Origin: Heliocidaris erythrogramma
Taxonomy: Eukaryota; Echinodermata; Echinoidea; Camarodonta; Echinometridae
Assembly (NCBI GenBank): GCA_025617745.1
Contig: CM046869.1
Location: forward strand, 7,862,668-7,926,667
Reading direction: 5' to 3'
Length of the DNA stretch: 64,000 nucleotides
Shown: piece after piece, positions 35,206 to 47,845 of the stretch
How positions within the stretch are numbered: position 1 is the first letter of the stretch
Layout: each line of letters opens with the position of its first letter
Position numbers and translations under genes: made by a program
The notes under the pieces: generated by a model
Database searches by the model: none
What the model saw: only the letters and a program-made list of their open reading frames with translations
Told to the model about the DNA's origin: nothing

Positions 35206-35259
35206 ACGGTAGGAAAAGAGTAAAAAGATACATTCATCCCCCCAGGTTGGAGACAGCCG

Positions 35260-35365
35260 AGATAGTGGATGTTATGTATATATCATCCAGGATGTTATAT
35301 ATATATATATACAACATCCGAGATATGTTCCCTTTATTATATATATATATGTAAAGGGAACAATT
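35260..35365 (+). repeat. AT-rich hairpins
   Basis: Two adjacent inverted repeats, GGATGTT...AACATCC around a (TA)n loop and GTTCCCTTTA...TAAAGGGAAC around another. From 35370 to 36160 the sequence is AT-rich with (TA)n tracts and a poly-C run near 35957, with no gene seen. A (GA)n tract lies at 36014-36041. Confidence 0.7.
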
Positions 35366-36005
35366 AAAATATATGTACATATTCATGGGTGTATTTAGAC
35401 CATATAGCGACGTCGAAAAAGTCAATAAACAAAGATAGATATACAGAGAAATTTAGTAAACTTACTATGAGTGCAGCTGCGTGTGGTCTGTACATAAACT
35501 AAAATAATTATATCGTTCCTTGGTTGTTGGGGTTGAGTGTATTCAGCCGTATATACTACGGGATTTAGCCTTAGATCCATACCGTCTCTATTATATATGT
35601 GTTAAACTATATATGGGTATATAAATGTATAACATATCAACAGGGTCATTTATAAAGCAAAAAATCAAATTTTGCACGTGAAATATAAGGGGAAAACTTC
35701 CGAGAGTTCGAGCACATATATATATATGCATGTATAATACATGTATATACAAAAAGTGCACATAATAATGATAGATACTTATATAGCGCAAAATGCTAAA
35801 GCCTCTAAGCGCTGAACACATGAACACAAGAATGTGTACAATATATATATATATATAAATTGTAATAAGAGCAATTAATTGGTAAACAGTTGGGGCGGCT
35901 CTATCAATTGCGATACAGCTGTGCGGATGTGAGTCTCTCCCACAACCCCACCCCACCCCCCCCCCCCCCCCACCATGTTAAAGAGTGTGAGCCAATTGTT
36001 GCTAT

Positions 36006-36041
<36 letters not shown>

Positions 36042-36165
36042 TTACTCTATTCGCAGCCATAGGGAGAATCATTTTACTTCAGCCTATTGTTATCATTCCC
36101 CGTAACGCCCGTCGAAATTCCCCTTAACGCCCAATTTTTGTTGTGACGGAATAAACCGCATTGTT

Positions 36166-36249
36166 AGGATAGGCCTTCATCAGGATTTCCTGATGAAGGC
36201 CTATGGCCGAAAATTCGAATTTTTTCATCGTATACGGACTTTTCATTCC

Positions 36250-36300
<51 letters not shown>
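36166..36300 (+). ncRNA. Hammerhead-like motif followed by (TA)n
   Basis: CTGATGA (36190-36196), a GGCC-TAT-GGCC stem II, GAAA (36209-36212) and the perfect palindrome AATTCGAATT (36212-36221), then T as the cleavage base. A hairpin just upstream inverts AGGCCTTCATCAGG, which could sequester the core. The unit ends CGGACTTTTCATTCC and runs into a (TA)n tract. Confidence 0.55.
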
Positions 36301-36304
<4 letters not shown>

Positions 36305-36309
36305 TAGAT

Positions 36310-36539
36310 TGGTGCCTATGTTAAAAGATGAGGAGGAGGAGGAGGAAGGAGAAAAAAAAAGAAGAAGAAGAAGAATATTGGTGGGTATACATTGTCTATA
36401 TTTTTATTTTAGAGAACATAGTGATTGCTCTTATTCCACGAAATATCACTATAATGACTTATCATGAAATAAGTTTTACATAGAAAGGAGTATCCGTTTA
36501 TAGAAGGGTTTGACAGAGAATGAGTGTAATACGATAGAG

Positions 36540-36582
<43 letters not shown>

Positions 36583-37500
36583 ATCCGGAACATGATATCA
36601 ATCATTTGTCTTTCATGTACAAGACAGAATTTCTTCTAATGTTAAATAATTCCCATCATTTTGTATAGCGTCTTTTCTTAATCTAATTACAAGGCGCTTT
36701 GTATTAAAATTTGTAAATTTTCATGTATACATGTATTTTTTTAAATAAAATGGTAAGCCCTACGTAGTATATTTCTTTATGTACATACTTTGTAATTGTA
36801 TATACATGTATATACTTTGCAATTGTTTATATATATTTCAATTGTGTACATTTCGTAATTGCGAATAATAGCCACTTCAAGTATCTATAGCAGCCCCTGT
36901 TATAGAGTCTCAAATAGGCCGGTCAAATAAGTTCGCTGCGCCTCGGATGATGTGTGCCTTGAATCCCTGTCATACGAATGTATAAAAATATTACAATGTA
37001 ATAATTGATAACTAATAATAATAATAACAACAACAATAAAAATTAATACAGCATCGATCTCGTACGCTAACATCTATGTTAGATGAACTTGGTATCGTCA
37101 CCATCGTCATATTATTAAAGTAACAGTAAACTGGAGCCCTAAATAGCGTCATCTTTCAACAGGATTTGATAAGGGTCTGTGCCTCTCACTTTCCCATCAT
37201 TCCCCATTCTAGTTTGTGAAAGCTTAAAGTGTACATTCACACAATTTTCCACAATGCTAAGACAAGTTTGAAACATCAAATTTGCCTATTATCCAAACAA
37301 GATGTTTGTCAAAATGCAAAATAAAATGCATTTAATTATCAAATTATGATCGTGATTTTTCAGTCACAGTAAGATGGCGCTGTTCAAGTTCTACCAGTTT
37401 CATGCCACTTTAATGGACAGGTAGCCCTGTATTATATTGATAACCTCAAATCATGGAAGATACATTCTTTCCAGTAGAGTTTACCATGTGTATTTGAAGA
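36310..37500 (+). other. Intergenic, no gene seen
   Basis: It holds GAG/GAA-rich tracts (36330-36375), a (GA)n tract (36547-36576), GTATATACATGTATAT-type repeats near 36780-36840 and an ATA-rich tract near 37010. No coding frame or RNA is recognised. Confidence 0.65.
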
Positions 37501-39225
37501 GCTCACTTGCAAAAGGCCCTAAATCCATTTTTTATCATATGGCACGTTTTTATATGCCTTAATAGACATTCACCATGTGCATCAAACTGGCTATATTTCA
37601 ACTTCTAAAAGTTTCGGGAAGTTTGTTACAAAAATGAGAAGAAAATTATGTTTTCTTTCAAAAGGCCCTAAATCCAAAACACTTTTCTTGCAAAAAGCCC
37701 TATATCCATTCATCTATCCTGCATCCTTATTGGCTAAGAGAATAGATTTTTGGGATGAATGACCAATCACGCGCCTCCACACAACCATCTGTCCAGAGAC
37801 TCTGTGTGAGAATCTTTCCAGCTTTTTGACATTGTTTATGGGAATTAAATAGTCTTTCCTTTTAATTTATGACCAATACATAATACATCTAGAATGATAT
37901 TGTGATCACATTTTATAAAATTTGTTTCTATTCTTCCATTCTTTTTATTCGAACATGCAGATATATATTTCGTTCGCACTGTGTATTTTCTTGCCAAAAG
38001 TGTTCAGGTTTAGTTCAAAAAGTAAAATCGCATTGAATGTTATTGTTACATGAACTTGCTTGCTTCTAATTTCACTGAAGTTCATTCTTATTGGATGTAC
38101 ATGAGTAGGTGATATGAGGATGGTGTGATATTGAAAAGGTTCAGCAGATGCTGTTAACTCGAATGACATGAATAATACAGCCATGACAAAGATGATGGTG
38201 ATGAGTCTACTGTTAGTGATGGTGATGTTGCTGATGACAGTGATAAAGTGATGATGGTAGAAATGGTGATAGAGATCATGATAATAGTGGTCGCAATGAT
38301 AATGGCGATAAAGGTATTTACGATCACCATAATGACGATGATGATGGTTATGATGGTGATGATAATGGCAATAATGATGATGATAATGATGATGTTGGCT
38401 ATGATGATGTTGATGCTGATTTCATTCATGAGTATTATGCTGTGATGCTGAATGTTCTGATGATGGTAATGATGTGATGACGATGGCAATTGTACGGGTG
38501 ATAATGATGGTATTGGTTACGTGATGTGATGTTGATTATGATGGCGCATTCTACTCTGGATACAGTAGATATTGCTTTTATCTTGAGCAAATCTGCCTTA
38601 TTAAGGGCAGATAATGACTGGCTACTGTCAGTAAACAATACAAATTATCTTTGGAATCGACTTAGAAATGTTGCTATATCAGGTAAGGTTTATCCTAGCA
38701 AAGCAAATATTTTATGCAGTTATCTAGAGCAAGTCTGCTTTATTTTTAAGGTCAGATGATGATTTTCGATAAGTCACCCCAATTATCTTTCGAAGGTTAA
38801 TTTTTTTTTCTTTTATAATGTTGCTATATCAGGCAAGGTTTATTATAACCCATTGAACAATTTAGGCAGATGAAGCAGCACAAGAGGTAAGGGGAACAAG
38901 GGCGGTGGATTTTGGGTTCATTAGAAAGATTTTTAATGTGTAAATAACTATTATCATTCAAGACTTTTCTTGCAAAAGGCCCTAAATCCCACTTTTCTTG
39001 CAAAAGGCCCTAAATCCAAAAAAATAATAAATATAAAACATTTAAAAAAATGTTTGACGGGCGCAGGATTTTTTAAATTGTGATTATTGTTACCTGTGGT
39101 GATGTCTCTTAAACATACATGAAGATCTACTTGAATGAAATCATAGAACTGTGTGAAACAAAAAATTTCAATTTACTAAGAAGTAGGTAAAGTGGATTTA
39201 GGGCCTTTTGCAAGAAAACTCTTAT
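37500..39225 (+). repeat. Dispersed GCAAAAGGCCCTAAATCC motif cluster
   Basis: The word occurs at about 37508, 37657 and 37688 (variant), twice in tandem at about 38969 and 38998, and inverted at about 39194. Apart from the tandem pair the copies are separated by unrelated sequence, including a GAT microsatellite at 38180-38550. No gene is recognised. Confidence 0.75.
38180..38550 (+). repeat. (GAT)n-rich imperfect microsatellite
   Basis: A degenerate GATGATGGT/GATAATGGT array. Met/Ile-rich frames on both strands come from this simple sequence. Confidence 0.9.
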
Positions 39226-40880
39226 TATAGAGAATAGGGACATGGATGTCTGAATTTTAGGGAAACAAAATGGCGTTTAAATTCATTCTATTGAGAACAG
39301 CCAGGTGCTCATCGGAATTGAATAGAAATGTTGCATAGCAGAGGAAACAAAATGGCGTTTAGATCATGAGTTTTGAAGACTTTGAGAGAGACTACAACTT
39401 TAAGACTTGTATTTTCTCGTAGTTTCACATTTGTATTTAATGACGAATTCCTAAACCCTAATCCCCTAATCTAAACCTGACGAGACTCAGAATTCGGGAT
39501 AACTTCATGAAAATCACAACGTAGATCCGAATGCGCCACACAGAGAACTGCTACGTAGGTTTGCTCATTTTATTATATCCTACAACTGTTTTTCATGAAT
39601 ATTCATGCCGACTAGTCATGACGGAATAAACCGTATTGTCACCCCTCTTGCAGCTAAAATACTGCCCTCTGTCGTCGGTGGCCCAAGTCCTAACAGAAAA
39701 AAAAAGAAAAAAATCTCACTGTGAGGTTGGAAAAATAACATTTCAAAGGGCAATCCAACCTTCGTAATAAGATGACAGGATGGTGAAAGTTTGAAGGAAA
39801 TCGGACAAGGACTAAGAAAGTTATGGATGTTTGAAAAGATGAGATTACTACATCTTTGCGAATCTCAAATTGGCAATTTGGTGAGTCGATTGTGCCATTT
39901 TTGTGGACAACTCTCCCGTTTGTCGTATTCAAAAATATTAATTTGTGGTTTTCTTCGAGGCGCTTTTACCCTCGGGGCAGTACTAAAAATATATTGGAGA
40001 TAGCATATTGTTATAGGTCCTCATGAAAGAAAAAGATCCTACTGAGTAATTTTTTTTTAATGACATTTTAAGTCATTTTGTGTGTTGGAACGAATGGGAG
40101 AGTTATCAGCAAATACATCACAGTGACATTACCTATTCGGCCAATTTGAAATTGATTAAAACTTTCAAAAATTCATAACTTTCTTATTGCTTGTCCGACT
40201 TCGTTCAAAGTTTCACCAATCTGCTTTTGTAATTTTTCCTCTTTCTTTTAACTAACTTGCCATTAAAAATTTCCTTTAAAAATGAAAGGAGTTTTTAAAG
40301 CAAAATATGACGGATATATATTTTTTTTCAATCAAAATGAATTAATGAATTAAAGCTGAAGAACTGGCGTGTGTTCTCGAAGTATGATTTTTTAGCTATA
40401 TATATTACTGTTCTCGCGTACGAGGAATGGAAAAAGCGCCAGGGAAGGGTGAACGAGCAAATTTATTCGACATTACGCTTAAATTTCTTCCAAATGTCTT
40501 TAGAAATCTTTAAAAAGACGGAATTATTTATTTTCAAAAGTATTAAAAAGTTACATGATTGGAAAGAGGAAATATCAGGCATTTTAAAAATGTTGGTATA
40601 TGTTCGGTGCAGCGCCCATAACCAATGCTAAGCCTATCAACCACGGCCCAAGTATCATTTCTCTGATTTCCTCCCCATGCCTTATATAACGGGCGTTTAA
40701 AACTCTTTCTTCAGTGCGGACGGGTGACCTTTTAACTGTCCCATGAAAATGATATGAGTACTATATTAATGAAGGACTGTTAGATATAATAAAGTTTATC
40801 TTCAAGCAATAAACCGTCCTCCATGACTCGTATATTTATTGACGTAGTTTGTGACAACGATAAGCATCATGGCAGAATTA
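38760..40880 (+). other. Intergenic, no gene seen
   Basis: AT-rich unique-looking sequence outside the motif copies noted. The word TGACGGAATAAACCG occurs at 39617 and also near 36146. No domain-bearing frame is recognised. Confidence 0.6.
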
Positions 40881-40884
40881 ATAG

Positions 40885-40959
40885 ATGAGAGAAAGAGAGA
40901 GAGAGAGGTGAAAGGGAAGAAGAGAGAGAGATGAAAGTGAAGAAGAGACAGCTGAGAGA

Positions 40960-40994
<35 letters not shown>

Positions 40995-41000
40995 AAAATA
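40885..41000 (+). repeat. (GA)n tract followed by CRE-like words
   Basis: A GAGAGA-rich tract ends at about 40991. Three GACGTAA/GACGTCA-like words follow within about 70 bases at 41050-41115 (TGACGTAAC twice and CACGTCA). This resembles ATF/CREB-type half sites, but no gene start is seen nearby. Confidence 0.4.
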
Positions 41001-41934
41001 ACGCCTCGTGTGATCTGGGCGTGAGAGACTTCAAGCCGAACTCACACATTTCTGACGTAACATCATTTGCTGACGTAACGACCGCGTCAGTGACTTGTAC
41101 GGTTTTTTGCACGTCATGAAAGAATGATATCGTTTAAAAAAGTGATTACAAAAGGAACAGGCCAACAGTACTAAAAACGGGCGTATGGGTTAATAGCCTG
41201 AATTCACAGGTTCAATTAACGCAGGTACTGACGCAATCAAAATGACGCCTCGTGTGCGTCGGGCTTAAGAACTATAAGCAGATAAGATATCTGGCCCACG
41301 ATATAAGTTGCTATTTGATGGCAGAAAAAAAAGTCTTAGAAACAGAATCACATATAGGCTATAGATTTGAGCGGAAAATAAATTAAGTTTTCAATATCGG
41401 CCTATTGCACACGAAGCGTCATTTCGTGGACGTGGAACTGCGTTAGCGATTGACGCCGTCTTTGACGCACCTTATGACAGTGACATGGCACGTACATAGG
41501 CTGAATGTAAAATAAGCGATGCAAAAATTGCTTTGAATTGCTGGTGCATGCATTAATATTTCATTCATATGCTCTATAAAGCTATGGTCAACCACCCCCC
41601 CCCCCAAACTAGCCTGCTCCACGGCCGGATGTCGAGCTGTTAGCCAATTTCGCGTGGACAATGCTGGTTTTTAGGCCATCGCTCGGTCGCCGCTGAAGTT
41701 GGTCACTCCCCAAACGCCGCGCAAAGAAGCTCCCCCGATTTCGCCCAGTTTTGACATATAATCGACCAGCTATTGACGGGAAATCAACAAGGCACCGCCC
41801 TGACATCGCTTGAGCTTTACAACCCGCTCGACTTATCCAAAAATCGTTTGGCGATGCCTAAATTCCAGTGGCGCCCGAGCAGGCTACAAATCGCTTGGTC
41901 GCCGCTCTAATTTGTGACCAAAGCGTAGTCTCAG

Positions 41935-42676
41935 GGGCGGATCTAGCTTTTCTTCAACGAGGGGGGGGGGGGGGGGGGGGGTTTAAATGAAGGTTTGCCA
42001 ACTTTTGGAAAAGGTAGACCCGTATTTTTTGGGTCTCCCCAGCTTCTCGAAAAGTCGCTCAGTAGGGGGGGGGGGGGGGGGGTGGTGGAGACAATTTTTT
42101 TTTTTCGCCAGACCTTCCAGTTACCCTCCTATTCCCTGACAACCAAAAAAAAAGGTCTTCATTCTAAAAGGGGGGGGGGGGGGGGAACAATCGAGAAAAT
42201 GGTGGATCGTCTATGGTCAAAATGCATACTTTTCTTCCAAAAGGGGGGGGGGGGGGCACGGGCCGGGAAAAAAAGGTCTTCATTCTAAAGGGGGGGGGGG
42301 GAACAATCGAGAAAATGGCGGGTCGTCTATGGTCAAAATGCATCCTTTTCTTCAAAAGGGGGGGGGGGCATGGGCCGGAAGTGCCCCCTGCATCCGTCAG
42401 TGGACCCAACGACGATGCGGAATATCGTTAACAAGCCGATTTTTTTTTTCTATTTTGAACCCCCGTAAGGGAGGTTTTCCTGGCATCTACTAACGCAATG
42501 GAGACCATAAAAAGCAGTAAAAGCAGTCCTGTGCTATACTGTGTGGGTCTGGACATATTATGATGGCGTTTTTCTATGCACATTAAATTTTTACTTCGCA
42601 GCCCAAGGGGGGGTTGTTTAAACCCCCTAAACCCCCCCCCCCCCCCCCCCCCCCCCCCGTAGATCCGCCACTGAGT
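41935..42676 (+). mobile_element. Poly-G-rich element with inverted ends
   Basis: Ends read CTCAGGGGCGGATCTAGC and GTAGATCCGCCACTGAG, an imperfect inverted pair with long G or C runs just inside. Internally a unit of about 115 bp with GGTCTTCATTCTAAA, a G run, AACAATCGAGAAAATGG, CGTCTATGGTCAAAATGCAT and a second G run occurs about twice. No coding content is credible. Confidence 0.65.
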
Positions 42677-42994
42677 CTAATAACGTAGTTGTATGCAACG
42701 GACTTAAGGCCCACACGAGGCGCTATTTCGATTGCTCCAGTTCCTGCGGGAATGGAAATGGGGGGGGGGGGGGGACAAAAGAGGATATGCATAGTGCATA
42801 CATGCAGTAACATGTTCCCGTTGATAGGTCTGGTGAAACAATTTTCTTAGAACGTTCAATTTCATGGTACAACGAATGTACATATATATATACTGAGTAC
42901 CGTTGAGAGCCAGACCCTTTGGACTATGGACCTATGGACTATGGATCTATAGACATATGGATTGCGGTCTTGAAATCATGAGAAAAATTATACG

Positions 42995-43106
42995 CCAGTC
43001 ACACCGACGAGATCGACGCAGTACCGACACCAGACCGAACATAACACTACATTTACACCGAATGGCCAAGAATCGGTCGGATCGGAATCAGTTTTGCGGT
43101 GTAACT
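42995..43106 (+). mobile_element. Short TIR element
   Basis: It begins CAGTCACACCGACGAGATCG and ends TTTGCGGTGTAACTG. A word ATGTTCCCGTTGAT at 42811 and ATGTTACCGTTGAT at 43129 flank the region. The right end matches the first bases of the window. Confidence 0.55.
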
Positions 43107-43216
43107 GAAGTATAACAATCTAATAGCATGTTACCGTTGATATAACCTGGTGAAGGCATGAGGAGATCAGTTCTTGGAAAAGAGGGCGGCAGAATCTTAA
43201 AATGTAGGGCCTTTAA

Positions 43217-43455
43217 AGGGATACGCCACCAGGCGGACGTGGGGAAAGTCAGGATTGCGTAAGCCCCGTTCACTCTAAGACAAAGTTTGTGCATCGAACG
43301 CGTCCGTTGGACTAAAAGTGGGATTACATTTCGACTGCACGAAGCCGACCGAATCGCGCACGAAAGCTCGAGCTCAGGCGGAGCGTGCATGTTGTGCGTC
43401 TGTCCGGGGTTTGCGCCCCGCGGGGCAACGGCATGATCAAGGAACGATCATGATG
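43217..43455 (-). mobile_element. TTAA MITE family, truncated inverted copy
   Basis: It begins TTAAAGGGATACGCCACC, the inverse of the right end of the element at 18045-18337. Similarity holds through the GC-rich middle to about 43455 and then ends without the second terminus. Confidence 0.8.
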
Positions 43456-43639
43456 CCCTCTCCACCTGATGCCTGTCCACCCTCCCGACTTGAATATTTG
43501 AATGCGCAATATAAAGCAACGACATATACACATAACTGGAGGAAATAATCGAGCATAGAATGAGTGGGAAACAGGGAATGGACTGAAAATAATCGAAAGT
43601 ACCCCAAGGTCAATCAATCCAGGTTTATATGTTCCCATT

Positions 43640-45985
43640 TTCGTAAATGCAAATGCAGTGTACCTGCTTTTGACGCTAGAGCTTTTTCATCCTTATAAAT
43701 TCCGAAATAATTTTATTATCTTTTCTCTGGTTGGCAAGTTATTTTCTGACCTAGATTTTAAAAATAGTATATTTCAACAAAATTATCAGACTATTTACAC
43801 ACTAAGATCTATCAGAATTACCCGTGATTCCCAAAAATATTTCTTGCCAATTCATATTTTTCAATTCAGCTATATCAAAATGTTCAATCACAAATTTCCA
43901 TATCTGTTTAACCTTTTCACACTGCAAAAATAATGCGAATATGTCTCTGGTTCAAGTTGACAAAAGGAGCATAGGTTATCAGCTACAAGACCAAATTTCA
44001 TAAGCTGTTCTTTGGTATATACGACCCTGTGTACTAACATAAATTGAAATTCTCTGCATTTCCAAATCCGTGTTGAACTTCTCGGTCTGACAAATAGTTC
44101 CCTCAATTCCTTATCCGTAAAATCAAAGTTGCTGTGACCATCCCTTATCTGTAAACTATAAGTGTCTTGCAACTCTTTGACAAAATGTTCATAAATTCTG
44201 CTAGATTTTATGCGTTGAAAATTAGATTTCTGCTCAAAAATATTCAAGTCTATATTAAAATTTGTTAAATCAACTTGCTTAAATCTGTGTACTGGTTCAG
44301 TATCCTTCCAGTTCATTGGTATAGCAGTAATTATATCGTTTATCTTAAGCAAACCGTCTCCGTTAATACCAAGACTTTGAAAGTATGCCACCGGCTTCAT
44401 AATTATGTCCATTATCGTAAATATCTGTTAGCTGGCATATGCCAATAAATCAGTATAAAAAAAAGTTTTATTTCCTATAGGTATATTTCTATTATTAAAT
44501 ATTATTGGATTTATAACATCACTTTCAAAATTCCTGCATTTTCCATATCCTCCCAAGCTTTCATAATTTCCAAATAAAAAGGTGGACAAACCAATCTCAA
44601 ATTGGACGGCTCAAACAAATCTTCCACCAACTGATCTAAAACAGTGATCAAAATACAATTTCCATCCTGCATTCTTTTCTCCATATAATAAGCGCTTTAA
44701 CCACATAATACGTTGTGTCTTGACAAACAGCTTGAAATTTGTCATTTTTAAGCCACCATTTGCATAATCCTGATACATTATTTTCCTTTTTATTCGGTCT
44801 TTTCCACGCCAGAGAAATTAAAAAGTAATTTTTTCTACTTCAGAAAATATCCACTGAGGAACCACTATAAGTGACGAAACATAATTAAGTTTTGATAATA
44901 CATATGTTTTGATCAGATGTATTTTCCCCATAATGGTTAAATCCCGTTCTTTCCACCACCCTAAAAGCCTTTTAATTTTACTTAATATCTCTTTATAATT
45001 CAAATCCTCTTTTTTTCCAACATCCATAGAAAAATAAACACCCAGAATTTTAACTCCCTGAACAAATTTACCAAACAAGGCTATATCAGGTCTATCACAA
45101 TTCTTACCCATCCACAAAAAATTAGTCTTTCCTTTGTTAACTTTGAGACCACTAATTTTCTCGAATTCTTCAATCGAAGGTTTGTCTTTTACAAATAAAG
45201 AAATATCATCTGCATACAGTATTTGTCTAATCTCATTTTCCCTAAATTGAATTCCTTTAATGTTATTGTCTTTCCTTATTACCTGCGCCAATGTTTCTAT
45301 GGCTAACAAAAACAGATAGAGAGATAATGGATCACCCTGTCTCACCCCCCGTTTGATATCAAAGTACCCAGTCGAACGCCCACCGTTCATTACACAACTG
45401 CTTATATCCGTATATAACACCTTAATCCAAGATCGGAAAGAATCGCCAAACCCAAACAAATTTAGAACTTTGGACAGAAAAGCGTGAGCCACAGAATCAA
45501 ATGCCTTTTCATTTGAAATAGCATATCATCTATTAACCTTACAGCTTCTCCAATATTTCTATCTTCTATATAACCTACTTGATCATAATGAATTATTTCA
45601 CATAATACCTTTTTTATTCTTTTTGCTAATACCTTAGATAAAATCTTGTAATCCACATTCAAGAGCGTAATCGGTCTATAATTTTGAACGTACATTGTAT
45701 CTTTACCCTCCTTCTCTATCAATGTAATAACGCCTTGCTTTTGTGACGTCGATAATTCCCCCCTATTATAGGTTTCATTCAATGTTTCCACTAAAATATC
45801 CCCTAAAGCAGGCCAAAAGGTTATATAAAATTCTAACGTAAAACCGTCGTTTACCGCAGATTTATTGAATTTCATTATTTTTAACACATTATAACATCCA
45901 TTCTTAGTCATTTTATCTTCACATATATCCTTATTTTCTTTACTTAATTTTGGGAGATTAATAACGGACACGACCACACACACAT
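43640..45985 (-). pseudogene. L1/Tx1-type LINE ORF2, 5'-truncated
   Basis: Minus-strand frames follow in order. At 45462-45989 are GFTLEFYITFWP, QKQGVITLIEKEGKD and NYRPITLLNVDYKILSKVLA. At 44818-45492 are GVRQGDPLSLYLFLLAIE, ILYADDISLF with the catalytic YADD, and KVNKGKTNFLWMG. At 43888-44412 is the C-terminal domain with CSFCQLEPETYSHYFC, a zinc-binding-like motif. Similar sequence continues in other frames to about 43640. Frameshifts at about 45480, 44815 and 43890 break it, and the endonuclease and ORF1 are missing. It is of a different clade from the LINE at 2073-8654 and is absent from copy 1. Confidence 0.88.
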
Positions 45986-46017
45986 ACACCTACACACGCA
46001 CACTGTCTTGTATGGCT

Positions 46018-46215
46018 TTATGTCCGAGGACAAGTATTGTTCCTCTATTGTTCCTCCGTCCTCGGACAGTCGACGGAATAAAGCACAAATTCATTGTTCG
46101 ACGTTCGAGGACTATTGTCCGGCTTCCGAGGATCATTGTTGTCATGATTTGTTTTGTTCTCTGTCCGAAAATGTCCTCGGACATACTGCTAAACACGCCC
46201 ACATATACTCGGACA
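46018..46215 (+). repeat. Inverted-repeat block with TGTCCGAGGAC words
   Basis: ATGTCCGAGGACA (46020) is inverted as TGTCCTCGGACAT (46172-46184), with other CCGAGGA and TCCTCGGAC words between. TACTCGGACAT and TACGGCTAAACACGCCC follow, repeating TACTGCTAAACACGCCC. It is missing from copy 1, where the CA tract directly adjoins the tandem-module element. Confidence 0.6.
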
Positions 46216-46224
46216 TACGGCTAA

Positions 46225-47418
46225 ACACGCCCAGGCATAGCCAGGATATTTCAATAGGGGGGCAGACGTGAAGGATCCAACCGCATAGCCGAGATTTCAT
46301 TTTAGGGGGAGGGACGGTTGTGAACACGCGAAGAGTGCGAAATTGGTGATGAGCACGCAAACCGTGCTTCCCAGGGGTGTGTGCATGGAGGGGGAAAACT
46401 TCCCCCTCCCTGCATATAGCTCTGACGTTTTAGCAAATTTGAGAGAAACATAACGGCTTGTAGCAATTTTTAGGCGGAAAGTAATAGTTCGACGCCCCGA
46501 CTGCTTTTCAATTACTTGGACGCAATATTGCACTGTATGTAACAGGGGTGGGTGCAGAGAGGGGGAGTTTCCCCATTCCCGCGCGAAGCGTGAAAGCTCT
46601 GACGTTTTAGCACCTTTTTCTTAGGCGGGATGTTAGTTCGACCCCTGGCTGCATTATTTGGACGTCCGGACTGCTTTTCTATTATTTGGACGCAACATTT
46701 CTCTGTAGCCTATGTAACAGGGGTGAGTCCATGAAGGGGGACTGTCCCCCTTCAAGCGCGAAGCGCGAAAGCTCTGACATTTAAGCAACATTTTCTTAGG
46801 CGGAATGTTAGTTCGACGCCCTGGCTGCAATATTTGGACGTAATACTGCATTGTATGTAACAGGGGTAGGTGCAAGAAGGGGGAGTTTTCTTCTTACCGC
46901 GCGAAGCGCGATAGCTCTGACGTTTTAGCAAATTTAAGAGAAAGAAAAACGGCTCATAGCAAACGATATTTTTAAGGGGGAAAGTTTAAAGTCCGACGCC
47001 CTGACTGCTTTACAGTTATTTGGACGCAATACTGCACTGTATGTGACATGGGTTGGTGCAGGGAGGGGGATTTTCCTCCTTCCCACGCGAAGCGCGAAAG
47101 CTCTGACGTTTTCGCAAATTGGAGAGAAAGATAACGGCTCATAGCAAACTATTTTTTTAGGCGGAAAGTTATAGTTGGACTCCCGGACTGCTTGTCAGTT
47201 GTTTGGACGCAACATTTCACTGTATCTAACAGGGGTGGGTGCAGGGAAAGGAGAGTTATTTTCCCCTTCCCGCGCGAAGCGCGTAAACTTTCACGATCTT
47301 GGCAAATTTTGAAAGATAACGGCTTGTAGCGCCTTTTTTCCTCACTTCCCCCGCTTTTTTGTGGCTAAATGGGGGGGGGGGGGGGGGGGGAGCATGGCCA
47401 CCCCCTGCCTACGCCAGT
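46225..47418 (+). repeat. Tandem GCGCGAAGC-module element, copy 2
   Basis: It is collinear with 738-1893, with about six or seven units and the same inverted ends. Several units here keep a perfect GCGCGAAGCGCG core that has mutated in copy 1. A G run of about 22 bases lies near 47370. Confidence 0.8.
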
Positions 47419-47845
47419 GCACACACGCACACACACAAAGATGTCACGCTTCACGATTTTGCGTGTCATCGCTGCATGACAAGCTTGACGTATTTTTTTT
47501 TTTTTTTTAATTTTGACATATAATTGTCTTTACCCTTTTCACTCATTTCAAAAATGTTTGTTACTGTACGTCATTTCATTTTAAAAAAGTAGAAAAAAGA
47601 AGTTGCTTATTAAAGATACTTTCAACGTCACCGAAGAAACTTCATAACGCTACTTTAGATTCCTCACCCCTCTCCCCCACCCATGTACACCTCATTACTG
47701 TTTTGTAATGTTAAGTCGCAACACATTGAGGACTAACGTGATAAAAAAAACACAGGTAACAATTTGTTCTACATACATTGTCAATGACCACGTTAAAGGA
47801 CCTATGGAATGCAAGTACATGGTGATCTTTGATGATGTGTAAATA

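Noticed and set aside
34944..35233. Long Ser/Phe/Leu-rich minus-strand frames that look like membrane proteins
   Set aside because: They are the complement of a GA-rich tract, and the apparent hydrophobicity comes from TTC/TCT codons.
38154..38489. Ile/Thr/Met-rich frames near 38.3 kb
   Set aside because: They are translations of a degenerate GAT microsatellite.
40371..40631. 86-residue open frame in the intergenic region
   Set aside because: No domain, no splice signals of note and no second copy; its length is within chance for AT-rich DNA.
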